This document shows, piece by piece, positions 16,682-23,270 of a DNA stretch of 64,000 bases. Positions within the stretch are counted from its first letter, which is position 1, and every line of letters begins with the position of its first letter. Both the position numbers and the translations under genes were made by a program. The stretch lies in assembly GCF_027627575.1 (NCBI RefSeq), contig NZ_CP114065.1, positions 5,208,001-5,272,000 on the forward strand. The letters run 5' to 3'. Origin of the DNA: Kribbella sp. CA-293567. GTDB taxonomy: Bacteria; Actinomycetota; Actinomycetes; Propionibacteriales; Kribbellaceae. Under the pieces are notes generated by a model. That model saw only the letters and a list, made by a program, of their open reading frames with translations. It was not told where the DNA came from and searched no databases.

Positions 16682-17326
16682 ATGGTTGATTACTACAAGG
16701 CCGCGTCGCTCGAGGCCTTCGGCGAGGAGATGGACCGCCGGTGGCCGAACCGGGCCAACGACGGATGGATCGGTGATCCGTCGCACCAGGCGCGCAAGTC
16801 CGACCACAACCCCGACTGGGATGCCGGCGGCGTCGTGCGGGCGATCGACGTCTACATCAAGGGCATCGACAAGGCCGCGGTCATCGCGGCCGCTCTCCGG
16901 GATCCGCGGACGGCGTACATCATCCACGACCGCAAGATCGCGTCGGCCACCGACGACGGGCAGCCGTGGGACTGGGAGCCGTACGACGGCGACCCGCACG
17001 AGAAGCACATCCACATCAGCATCAAGCACACCCGTGCTGCTGAGACCAACACCGCCGCCTGGTTCAAGAAGGCGGCACCAGCCGAGGAGGACGAAGTGAA
17101 GGAAGCCGACATCGAGGCGATCGCCACCCGCGTCTACAGGAAGCTGGAGCCGCGGCTCCAGGCCTACACCCAGGACCTGAAGACGTTCGAGCGGCAGACC
17201 GACGGCCCCGACGCGCTGCGCGCCGGCCAGGCGGCCGAGGCCGAGATCCTGACGACGGCGAACATCGACCGGATCGCGACCGCCGTCGCCGCGAAGATCA
17301 CGGCGGCCGCCACCCCAAAAGCCTGA
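16682..17326 (+). CDS. endolysin, M15-type D-Ala-D-Ala carboxypeptidase-like
   Basis: 214 aa; ATG 16682. The N-terminal 115 residues carry zinc-peptidase hallmarks: SDHNPD (H42), an AIDV aspartate (D56) and HEKHIHIS (H109/H111), as in phage peptidoglycan endopeptidases of the M15/VanY-like group. The C-terminal 90 residues are a charged helical tail after an Ala/Glu linker and may be a wall-binding or dimerising part. Substrate would be peptidoglycan stem peptides at host lysis. Neighbouring GH19 enzyme and holin complete the cassette. Confidence 0.8.
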   Translation: MVDYYKAASLEAFGEEMDRRWPNRANDGWIGDPSHQARKSDHNPDWDAGGVVRAIDVYIKGIDKAAVIAAALRDPRTAYIIHDRKIASATDDGQPWDWEPYDGDPHEKHIHISIKHTRAAETNTAAWFKKAAPAEEDEVKEADIEAIATRVYRKLEPRLQAYTQDLKTFERQTDGPDALRAGQAAEAEILTTANIDRIATAVAAKITAAATPKA

Positions 17327-17346
17327 CTGTCGCCGACCTCCGGGCC

Positions 17347-17841
17347 ATGTTCCCCGGCCGCGTCGGCGACACAGCAATCGTCGAGGCCGGCCTGCCCGGC
17401 TTGCTCGAGCAGATGACCGTTGCCGAGATCAACAGTCCGCGCCGTGTGGCCGCGTTCCTGGCGACCCTCGCGCACGAGTCCGCCTTCGAGTACAACGCGA
17501 AGCAGCGCGGCTCGACCGCGGCCTTCGCCGGGCGCGGCTACATCCAGCTGACCGGGGTGAAGAACTACGAGGCCGCCGGCGATCGCCTCGGCGTCGACCT
17601 GGTCGCCAAGCCCGACCTCGCGCAGTCGCTTGAGTGGTCGGCCCGGATCGCCCGCTGGTACTGGACCGTGGCTCGGCGCTGCAACCCCATGGCCGACGCC
17701 CTGCAGATGGGCAAGGTCAACGCCGCGATCGGCTACCCGATCGGCGACGGAACCGAAGACGCTCGCCGCTGCGAGTCGTTCAAGATCGCACTGCGCCACC
17801 TGACCGGCACCGTGCCGGACGGCATCAGCTGCGCGCGGTGA
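17347..17841 (+). CDS. GH19 (class I chitinase-like) endolysin
   Basis: 164 aa from ATG 17347. The GH19 lysozyme/chitinase signature is clear: FLATLAHESAFEYN (catalytic Glu about residue 44), then FAGRGYIQLTGVKNYEAAG and a WSARIARWYW helix. In phages these cut the peptidoglycan glycan strands. The start is uncertain: ATG 17347 lacks a good ribosome site, while a CTG at 17323 overlapping the peptidase stop would add eight residues (TVADLRA) that look conserved. With the preceding peptidase it makes a two-enzyme lysis set. Confidence 0.8.
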   Translation: MFPGRVGDTAIVEAGLPGLLEQMTVAEINSPRRVAAFLATLAHESAFEYNAKQRGSTAAFAGRGYIQLTGVKNYEAAGDRLGVDLVAKPDLAQSLEWSARIARWYWTVARRCNPMADALQMGKVNAAIGYPIGDGTEDARRCESFKIALRHLTGTVPDGISCAR

Positions 17842-17861
17842 ACTCGAGAATGGAGCAAGGA

Positions 17862-18176
17862 ATGACCCCCACCATCGGCCGGATCGTCCACTACACGATC
17901 ACCGCGGACGAGGCCAAGCAGATCAACAACCGCCGGCGTGACGCCGACGCCCACAGCGCCTCCAAGCGCCACACCGGCTACGTCACTCACGCCGGCAACG
18001 AGGCCGAGGCCGGCCAGACCTTCCCGCTGCTGATCACCCGCGTCTGGGGTGACGAGCCCGGGGCGGCCGTCAACGGCCAGATCTTCCTCGACGGCAACGA
18101 CACCCTCTGGGTGACCAGCGCCACCGAGGGCGACGGCGAGCGCCACTACCAGTGGCCGCAGAGGACCAACTCGTGA
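17862..18176 (+). CDS. conserved phage protein, unknown
   Basis: 104 aa from ATG 17862, which has GGAG six bases upstream; ATG 17850 in the same frame has no ribosome site. A small beta-rich protein: GRIVHYTITADEAKQIN, then GQTFPLLITRVWG and NGQIFLDGNDTLWVTSA. Proteins of this type recur in actinobacterial phages near the lysis genes, without known function. It overlaps the holin start by four bases. Confidence 0.65.
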   Translation: MTPTIGRIVHYTITADEAKQINNRRRDADAHSASKRHTGYVTHAGNEAEAGQTFPLLITRVWGDEPGAAVNGQIFLDGNDTLWVTSATEGDGERHYQWPQRTNS

Positions 18177-18427
18177 TCACCCAGTCGAAGTACCCGTGGC
18201 GGGCGGTCACTCGCACGGTGTTCGCCGGCGTGGTCGGCGCGGCCGCCATGGCACCGCTGGTCTACCAGGCTGCCACCCAGCAGGACCCCGCTGCAGCGGG
18301 CGGCTGGGCAGCGACCGGCCTCGCGATCGCCGGCGCCATCACCCGGGTGATGGCGCTGCGCCAGGTGAACGACCTGCTGCAGAAGGTCCTGCCGTTCCTC
18401 GCGGCCGCGCCGAAGGCAGACAGCTAG
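18173..18427 (+). CDS. holin (actinophage type)
   Basis: 84 aa; GTG 18173 overlaps the previous TGA (GTGA). Two hydrophobic segments, about residues 12-32 and 43-60, with AVTRTVFAGVVGAAAMAPL, GGWAATGLAIAGAITRVMAL and an amphipathic end. This matches the short two-span holins after lysins in many actinophages; holins make the membrane lesions that release endolysin. It is the last gene before a strong terminator. Confidence 0.75.
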   Translation: MITQSKYPWRAVTRTVFAGVVGAAAMAPLVYQAATQQDPAAAGGWAATGLAIAGAITRVMALRQVNDLLQKVLPFLAAAPKADS

Positions 18428-18447
18428 TCCAGCTCAGTACGACGTAC

Positions 18448-18481
18448 GGCGCCCCGCTCCCTATCCAGGGAGCGGGGCGCC
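18448..18481 (+). terminator. late operon terminator
   Basis: Perfect 15-bp inverted repeat GGCGCCCCGCTCCCT with its complement around a 4-base loop ATCC, followed by TTCT. It lies 21 bases after the holin stop and ends the rightward late gene run that began before the window. Confidence 0.85.
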
Positions 18482-18582
18482 TTCTCGCGTCTCCGGCGCG
18501 AGCTACCGGCCCGGAGGCCTTCGTCCCACTGGGCTTCAACCGCCACCGACGGTCAGGCATCAGGGAACCAAAGACGCGAGAG

Positions 18583-18819
18583 CTACGTCACCGGCTCGTC
18601 GTCCGGCCCGAGCAGAGTGAAGAACCGTGCGATGGCAGGCGTGTGAGTGTCGACTCGCGAGCCCTTATCCCAGCAGACGTGCATGATCGCAGGACCCGGC
18701 ACCAGCACCGTTCCCTTGCCGTACTCGAAGTGCTGGATCCTGTCGTCCCGCTTCAGGTCGGTCCACTCCAGCGGCCCGGGTCGCGCGGCCACGCCAGGCC
18801 GGCGCCGAGCCGAGCTCAC
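18583..18819 (-). CDS. small accessory protein, unknown
   Basis: 78 aa. The chosen start is GTG 18819, which overlaps the upstream stop (GTGA) and so couples it to the gene above. After a basic lead the folded part reads LEWTDLKRDDRIQHFEYGKGTV with HVCWDKGSRVDTHTPA and FFTLLGPDD, a compact beta-type domain with an HFEYGKGTV motif reminiscent of small SH3-like folds (the HxxxGxGxV type). No family can be named. It faces the late genes from the opposite strand, as moron or immunity genes often do. Confidence 0.55.
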   Translation of the reverse strand: MSSARRRPGVAARPGPLEWTDLKRDDRIQHFEYGKGTVLVPGPAIMHVCWDKGSRVDTHTPAIARFFTLLGPDDEPVT

Positions 18820-19085
18820 GACAACTCCGGATCGTCGTGGCGCTCCCACGCCGAACTCAGGATCGGCCAGTCGCCGGGCCCGAGCTGCACCTCGTTATGA
18901 GCCGTCGGCGGCGGCACGGTCTCTTCACGGGCAGCGTCGGTCGGCGCATCCAAGCGGCCAGATGTCGCCAGCGTGCTCAACATCCGTCGAGCATCGGGAG
19001 CGAGTCGGGGCCACGCGTCGAGCACGGCGGTCAGATCTGGATCATCGGCCACTTCCTGCGTGCGGTCATCTGCGGCCCTGATCAT
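18816..19085 (-). CDS. small accessory protein, unknown
   Basis: 89 aa from ATG 19085; a TTG at 19115 is possible but would cover the promoter. A helical protein with VADDPDLTAVLDAWPRLAPDARRML, a pattern common next to phage repressor-type genes (a short helix pair after WP), then a Pro/Glu-rich region and LGPGDWPIL. It is coupled to the next small gene by a GTGA overlap. The -10 hexamer ends seven bases before ATG, pointing to a leaderless mRNA. Confidence 0.55.
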   Translation of the reverse strand: MIRAADDRTQEVADDPDLTAVLDAWPRLAPDARRMLSTLATSGRLDAPTDAAREETVPPPTAHNEVQLGPGDWPILSSAWERHDDPELS

Positions 19086-19092
19086 GAGCACT

Positions 19093-19121
19093 ACGTTAGG
19101 GAGCCGTCGCTCCAAGGTGAA
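19093..19121 (-). promoter_or_regulatory. leftward leaderless-type promoter
   Basis: On the minus strand: -35 TTCACC (19116-19121), 17-base spacer, -10 TAACGT (19093-19098), then seven bases to ATG 19085, so transcription would start at or beside the start codon. It is in the short AT-richer gap shared with the rightward promoter. Confidence 0.5.
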
Positions 19122-19150
19122 CGAAGTTTCTAGAGATTTCTCCTAGGCCC

Positions 19151-19180
19151 TTGACTATTTCGGCGTCGAGTTCGCACTCT
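19151..19180 (+). promoter_or_regulatory. rightward promoter for the 82-aa/DUF6879/XRE set
   Basis: TTGACT (19151-19156), 18-base spacer, CACTCT (19175-19180). The -35 is near consensus; the -10 is weak but of a kind seen in GC-rich actinomycetes. It lies 51 bases before ATG 19231 and back to back with the leftward promoter. Confidence 0.45.
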
Positions 19181-19230
19181 GTGTGAGCACCGGCAAGCTG
19201 ATTACCCCACCTACCCCGAGGAGAATCACC

Positions 19231-19479
19231 ATGCAGCACCCGCAACCCGAGCAGCTCAACCACATCGCCACCGACCCCAACACGAACAAGGAAGGTTGCC
19301 CGTCGTACTACGCGACGGACGACGGCAGATACATCGTCCAGGGCTACAAGCTGACCAGCGACCTGGCACGTGGTCAGCTGGTGAATTTCCCCGAGGGCGA
19401 GGACGCGGTCATCATCACGCCGGGACTCGTCGAGCTAATCCTTGCCCACCACGCCGGCCAGACCGGCCCCACGGCGTGA
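19231..19479 (+). CDS. 82-aa protein preceding DUF6879/XRE pair
   Basis: ATG 19231 is preceded by GAGGAG at good spacing; an upstream GTG at 19183 lies within the promoter and is rejected. The protein is small and mixed, with GCPSYYATDDGRYIVQGYKLT and an LVNFPEGEDAVIITPGLVELIL strand-helix end. Short proteins of this kind precede DUF6879-type genes in many actinomycetes. It overlaps the next start by four bases. Role unknown; the trio is probably one operon. Confidence 0.65.
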   Translation: MQHPQPEQLNHIATDPNTNKEGCPSYYATDDGRYIVQGYKLTSDLARGQLVNFPEGEDAVIITPGLVELILAHHAGQTGPTA

Positions 19480-20045
19480 CCGATCCGACCTTCGTCAACG
19501 TCGGCGCGGAGTTCGTCGAGTTCGCTCGTGGCTACCAGCACACCGCGTACCGGCTCGAGGTGAGAGACAACTACGCCGACCCGAGCGAGGCGGAGCACGT
19601 TCAGAAGTTCGTCGCTGGCGAGCCAGATGACGAGTCGTGGATGGAAGACTGGATGGGCCTGGTCCTCCGCCGCACCCTCGAAGGCCGGCGCATTGAGCGC
19701 GTTCGGGTGGTGAGCGAACCGTGGTCGGACTACGTGCGGTACGGCCTCCACTCGGCACGCCTCAACACCGCAGCCGGTGAGGACATCCGCTACCTGTCGC
19801 GCGGTCGCGCGAACGAGCTGGGCCTGCCGACGTACGACTACTGGCTGCTTGATTCACACAAGATGTGCATACTCCGGCACGATGACCAGGACGTGTTGCT
19901 CGGAGCGGACATCATCCACGATCCCGCGGTGATCCTTGAGCACGCCTACTTCCGAGATGTCGCTCGGCGGTTCGCGGCCCCGCGGGCCGAGTACCTGTCA
20001 AGGTACGACGACGAGTTCCTCAGCAAGAGCAACATCAACAGATAA
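19476..20045 (+). CDS. DUF6879-type protein
   Basis: 189 aa; GTG 19476 overlaps the previous stop (GTGA). Recognisable features of the DUF6879 family are FVEFARGYQHTAYRLEVRD-like N-terminus, WMGLVLRRTLEGRRIERVRVVSEPW and the RYLSRGRANELGLPTYDYWLLD core. The family is uncharacterised and commonly paired with an XRE/DUF5753 regulator; such pairs have been compared with toxin-antitoxin or developmental modules (Scr1-type), which is not shown here. The regulator follows within about ten bases. Confidence 0.75.
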   Translation: MTDPTFVNVGAEFVEFARGYQHTAYRLEVRDNYADPSEAEHVQKFVAGEPDDESWMEDWMGLVLRRTLEGRRIERVRVVSEPWSDYVRYGLHSARLNTAAGEDIRYLSRGRANELGLPTYDYWLLDSHKMCILRHDDQDVLLGADIIHDPAVILEHAYFRDVARRFAAPRAEYLSRYDDEFLSKSNINR

Positions 20046-20055
20046 GCGAGTGTGG

Positions 20056-20919
20056 GTGTCCAGTTTCCAGCGAGCGCGTGAGGCGCTCGGCAACCGTCTC
20101 CGGGAGCTGAGACTGGACGCCCACCTCACCGGGCGTGACCTAGCGGCTGCGGCCTCCTGGGTGCCATCCAAGATCTCGAAGATCGAGTCGGGGCAGCAGA
20201 CACCAACCGACGCAGACCTCGCCACATGGGCCCTGATCTGCGGTCGCGAGGCGATCGTTGCGGAGCTCGTCGGCACGCTGCGATCCCTCGAGCAGCAGTA
20301 CGTCGAGCATCGACGCATGTTCCGCACGGGCCTCCCCTCCCGGCAGCGTTCGATCGCTGAGATCGAGGCGTCGACGTCGCTGACTCGGAACTTCGAGCCT
20401 TGCTTCGTACCTGGCCTGCTGCAGACAGCCGAGTACGCCCGGTACCGGTTCGCGGAAGGTGATCCGGATGAATCCGAGCGCGGTGTGCCCAAGAGCGAGG
20501 CCGAGCTCGATGAGGCGATCGCTGCTCGGATGGACCGGCAGAGGATCCTGCACCGTGGTGAGAAGAAGTTCCACTTCGTGATGACCGAGGCCGTCATCCG
20601 GTACCAGGTGTGCCCGCCCGACGTGATGACCGGACAGATCGGCCACCTGATCTCGATGACGACTCTGCCGGCGATCCGCGTCGGGATCATCCCGTTCGAT
20701 GCGACTTTCAGCGTCGGGCCGCAGCACGGCTTCTACCTGTACGACAGCAAGTTGGTGCTGGTCGAGCTCTTCACCGCCGGCCTGAACATCACCCAGGCGG
20801 ACGAGATCGGAGCCTACGAGCGGATCTTCGGCCACCTCGCGAACGCCGCCGTCTACGGCCCCGAGGCCAGGGCACTCCTAACCCGCAGGCTCGACCGCCA
20901 CCACGAGACGAGCTCCTAG
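20056..20919 (+). CDS. XRE regulator with DUF5753 (Scr1-type) domain
   Basis: 287 aa from GTG 20056 (GTG 20050 is also possible). Residues about 5-65 are an XRE helix-turn-helix (LGNRLRELRLDAHLTGRDLAA, then WVPSKISKIESGQ). The rest is the DUF5753 domain: FEPCFVPGLLQTAEYAR, RQRILHRGEKKFHFVMTEAV and GIIPFDATFSVGPQHGFYLYD. These regulators usually control or pair with a small neighbouring protein. Its stop and that of the convergent next gene share a single CTAG (20916-20919). Confidence 0.85.
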   Translation: MSSFQRAREALGNRLRELRLDAHLTGRDLAAAASWVPSKISKIESGQQTPTDADLATWALICGREAIVAELVGTLRSLEQQYVEHRRMFRTGLPSRQRSIAEIEASTSLTRNFEPCFVPGLLQTAEYARYRFAEGDPDESERGVPKSEAELDEAIAARMDRQRILHRGEKKFHFVMTEAVIRYQVCPPDVMTGQIGHLISMTTLPAIRVGIIPFDATFSVGPQHGFYLYDSKLVLVELFTAGLNITQADEIGAYERIFGHLANAAVYGPEARALLTRRLDRHHETSS

Positions 20920-21284
20920 CGAGCGGCTGTCTCGACCGACTTCACCTTGACAGTCGGCGAGGTCCACGCGACGACGCAGGTCACGTCGTACCAGTTGTCG
21001 CCCCACTTGGTCTCGTGGTTCACCTCACCCAGCACCCGCCAATCGGTGCCGTCAATCTGCTCGAAGCTCTGCTTGCCGCTGTCGTGTGTCACTAGCGGCG
21101 AAAGCTTCTGCTGGGCGGCTGTTATGCATGCTTCGCCCAACTCGAACATCCGGTCACGGACTTCCGCGCTGACTGGTTTCTGTTCGTCCGACTTCATCAA
21201 CACCACCCCGCCGACCGTTGCTGCCAACAGCGTCACGCCCACGATCACACCCGCCCTGCGGCCGGCCCCCATCTTCAAGTTCAT
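20916..21284 (-). CDS. membrane-anchored extracytoplasmic protein, unknown
   Basis: 122 aa from ATG 21284 (ATG 21272 is an alternative). A basic N-terminus leads into one hydrophobic span (about residues 12-30, GVIVGVTLLAATVGGVVLM), then an external domain with two cysteines, one in GEACITAA and one in VTCVVAW, which could form a disulfide. The short C-terminal domain is mixed alpha/beta. It sits at the right end of the prophage region beside the tRNA and may be a lysogenic conversion gene. No family recognised. Confidence 0.55.
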   Translation of the reverse strand: MNLKMGAGRRAGVIVGVTLLAATVGGVVLMKSDEQKPVSAEVRDRMFELGEACITAAQQKLSPLVTHDSGKQSFEQIDGTDWRVLGEVNHETKWGDNWYDVTCVVAWTSPTVKVKSVETAAR

Positions 21285-21367
21285 GCCCCGAGTGTGGGGG
21301 GCAGGGAGCTTCGCGGGGAAGGCCTCGGCGCGTCGCCAGAGGATCTGGCACGGGGCTGGCACGACGA

Positions 21368-21393
21368 AGGCCGGTCCCTATCGGAACCGGCCT
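21368..21393 (-). terminator. hairpin downstream of tRNA-Asn
   Basis: Eight-bp inverted repeat AGGCCGGT/ACCGGCCT with a 10-base loop, 21 bases beyond the tRNA 3' end on the minus strand. It probably ends the tRNA transcript, or the leftward one across the junction. Confidence 0.4.
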
Positions 21394-21413
21394 CTGACCT
21401 GGTCTTTCTTCTG

Positions 21414-21486
21414 CTCCCGCGACTGGACTCGAACCAGTAACCTGCCGGTTAACAGCCGGCTGCTCTGCCAATTGAGCTACGCGGGA
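21414..21486 (-). tRNA. tRNA-Asn (GTT)
   Basis: Read on the minus strand, a complete cloverleaf: acceptor TCCCGCG (5' end at 21486) pairs with CGCGGGA; the D arm has GCTCAATTGGCAGAGC; the anticodon stem GCCGG/CCGGC holds loop CTGTTAA with anticodon GTT; the T arm has GGTTCGAGTCC. The discriminator is G at 21414; CCA is not encoded. The tRNA 3' end points toward the prophage, so it is a likely attachment site. Confidence 0.93.
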
Positions 21487-21525
21487 TCGAGGTGCTTCTT
21501 CGTCCTCAACCCCGAGGACTTGAGT

Positions 21526-21553
21526 AGGTTAGCAGGCCGGGGACCAACTGCAA
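21526..21553 (-). promoter_or_regulatory. tRNA-Asn promoter
   Basis: On the minus strand: TTGCAG (21548-21553), 16-base spacer, TAACCT (21526-21531), about 40 bases before the tRNA 5' end. The position fits a short 5' leader. Confidence 0.45.
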
Positions 21554-21579
21554 AAATGGGATTCCGGGTCGCTGCCGGG

Positions 21580-22122
21580 TCAGATTCCGAACTCGTCGCG
21601 GACTGCTGCCAGGGCGGCTTCGGCGCCGTCGACGACGCCGGGCTGGGAGGGCTCCAATCCCTTGTCCAGAACGAAGTTCCAGTGCACCTGGGCGTCGGGC
21701 TCGGAGGGGTTGCGGCGGCCGACGACGCGGACGCCCTTCTTGCCGGACAGTACGACGTGGCGCTGGATCAGGACGCTCGCGTCGATGCGCTCACGCAGTA
21801 GCTGGCCGAAGCGGCCGGGATCTTCGACCTTGAGTTCGGTACTACGCAGTGGAGTGCCGAAGGCGGTGGTCTCGTAGACGCGCAGGACGGACTCCTCCGA
21901 GTCCCAGCCGGCCCGCTCGATCTTCTCCCAGCCGACGCGGCGGACCGTGCCGTCGGTCTCCGTCGGCAGGTACAGCGCTGCGCGGCCGCCGGCCACCCAG
22001 CTGCCGTCGAGCAGCTGTACTGCGGCCAGGATGTCCTCTTTGCCGCCCGGGGAATGCCTGGAGGCAATAGCGACCGCCTCGCTCAGCTCGCGCGGCCACG
22101 ACGTACGACGAAGTCTCAGCAC
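21580..22122 (-). CDS. conserved actinobacterial protein, unknown
   Basis: 180 aa from ATG 22122. Beta-rich cytosolic protein: an N-terminal strand set (ILAAVQLLDGSWVAGGRAALYLP), then GWEKIERAGWDSEESVLRVYE and LLRERIDASVLIQRHVVLSGKKGVRVVGRR, and an acidic helix at the end. The layout resembles a small actinobacterial family found near dnaG-type genes, possibly a PH-like fold. Role unknown. It begins 29 bases downstream of the sigma factor stop and may share its transcript. Confidence 0.6.
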   Translation of the reverse strand: MLRLRRTSWPRELSEAVAIASRHSPGGKEDILAAVQLLDGSWVAGGRAALYLPTETDGTVRRVGWEKIERAGWDSEESVLRVYETTAFGTPLRSTELKVEDPGRFGQLLRERIDASVLIQRHVVLSGKKGVRVVGRRNPSEPDAQVHWNFVLDKGLEPSQPGVVDGAEAALAAVRDEFGI

Positions 22123-22151
22123 AGGTCCATGGTCTCAGGGCGGTCCAACCG

Positions 22152-23186
22152 TCAGGCCGCGTAGTCCCGCAATCCGATCGCGCAGCGGCGCCGGAGATCG
22201 ATCAGGGCTTGGGATTCGAGCGTGCGAACCTGGTCGGGATCGAGGTCGAGCAGGGCGGCTGTTTCGTCGACCGACGCCGCGGCTGGGCCGATCAGGCCGA
22301 AGCGCAGGCTGAGTACTGCGCGTTGGTCGTCGTCGAGGAACTCGAGTTGGTAGTGCAGATCACGCCGGAGCGCGGCTCGGAGCACGATGGAGTCGTCGTC
22401 GACGTACTGGTCGGTGTCGTCCAGATCGAGGGTCTCGGGGCGGATCTTCCAGGCGTGGGCGCGCTCGACGCGAGCGACGGTGAGCGAGGCTCCGGCTGCT
22501 ACTTCGGCGGTGGATGGCTCGCGGCCCAGGCGTTGCGTGAGCTCGCGTTGGACGGCTGCCACCCGGCCCGCGTCGGTGTAGGCCTGGGCGGGCATGCGGA
22601 CGAGTCTGGAGCGGTCGGAGATGGCGCGGCCGATCGACTGGCGGATCCACCAGATGGCGTAGGTGGAGAAGCGGTTGCCGAGTCGGTGGTCGAAGCGCTC
22701 GACCGCTCTCATCAGGCCCAGGTTGCCTTCCTGGATGAGGTCGAGGAGGGAGATGCCTTTGCCGGTGTAGCGCTTGGCCAGGGAGACGACCAGGCGGAGG
22801 TTGCCCTCGATCATCTTCTGGCGGGCTTGTTCGCCCAGTACGACGATCTCCTGCAGGTCGGTGATGAGGTGATCAGTGGTCTTGGTTTCGCTCGGCGCCT
22901 TTGCGGATGGGGTGGCGTGTTGTGTGGAAGACGAGGCGGAAGGGTGACGGATGTCTTCGGCGGCAGGCGAGGGTGGCTGAGCAGTCGGCGCGGGGCGCGC
23001 GGGCGAGATCGGCTGTGGGTTTGAGGCGGTGAGGGTGGTCAGGCGGTCGGCGGCCAGCAGGCCGGCTTCTATCCAGAAGGCATGGGTGGTGACTTCTTCG
23101 GTGCTGAGCAGCTCGTGGCGGCCGATGTCGCGGAGGTAGGTGATCAGGGCGTGCAGGTCGGCCGGGTCGCAGTCCAGGTTTGGCAT
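22152..23186 (-). CDS. group-2-like sigma-70 factor
   Basis: 344 aa. It has region 1.2 (ALITYLRDIGRHELLSTEEV), a Pro/Ser/Ala-rich insertion at about residues 57-100, region 2 (NLRLVVSLAKRYTGKGISLL, DLIQEGNLGLMRAVERFD, FSTYAIWWIRQSIGRAI), region 3 (LTQRLGREPSTAEVA) and region 4 (FLDDDQRAVLSLRFGLIG). No long region 1.1 is present, so it is shorter and more divergent than the housekeeping sigma. The low-complexity spacer between regions 1.2 and 2 is unusual. It follows dnaG, echoing the dnaG-rpoD order of other bacteria. Its promoter specificity is unknown. Confidence 0.85.
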   Translation of the reverse strand: MPNLDCDPADLHALITYLRDIGRHELLSTEEVTTHAFWIEAGLLAADRLTTLTASNPQPISPARPAPTAQPPSPAAEDIRHPSASSSTQHATPSAKAPSETKTTDHLITDLQEIVVLGEQARQKMIEGNLRLVVSLAKRYTGKGISLLDLIQEGNLGLMRAVERFDHRLGNRFSTYAIWWIRQSIGRAISDRSRLVRMPAQAYTDAGRVAAVQRELTQRLGREPSTAEVAAGASLTVARVERAHAWKIRPETLDLDDTDQYVDDDSIVLRAALRRDLHYQLEFLDDDQRAVLSLRFGLIGPAAASVDETAALLDLDPDQVRTLESQALIDLRRRCAIGLRDYAA

Positions 23187-23270
23187 GGCAGTCTCCCTCT
23201 GTTACTCAAGAGAGTGCCGTGATGACGATGGGTGACCGGCGGGTAGTTCTGGGGCTGTGGAAAACAGGCC

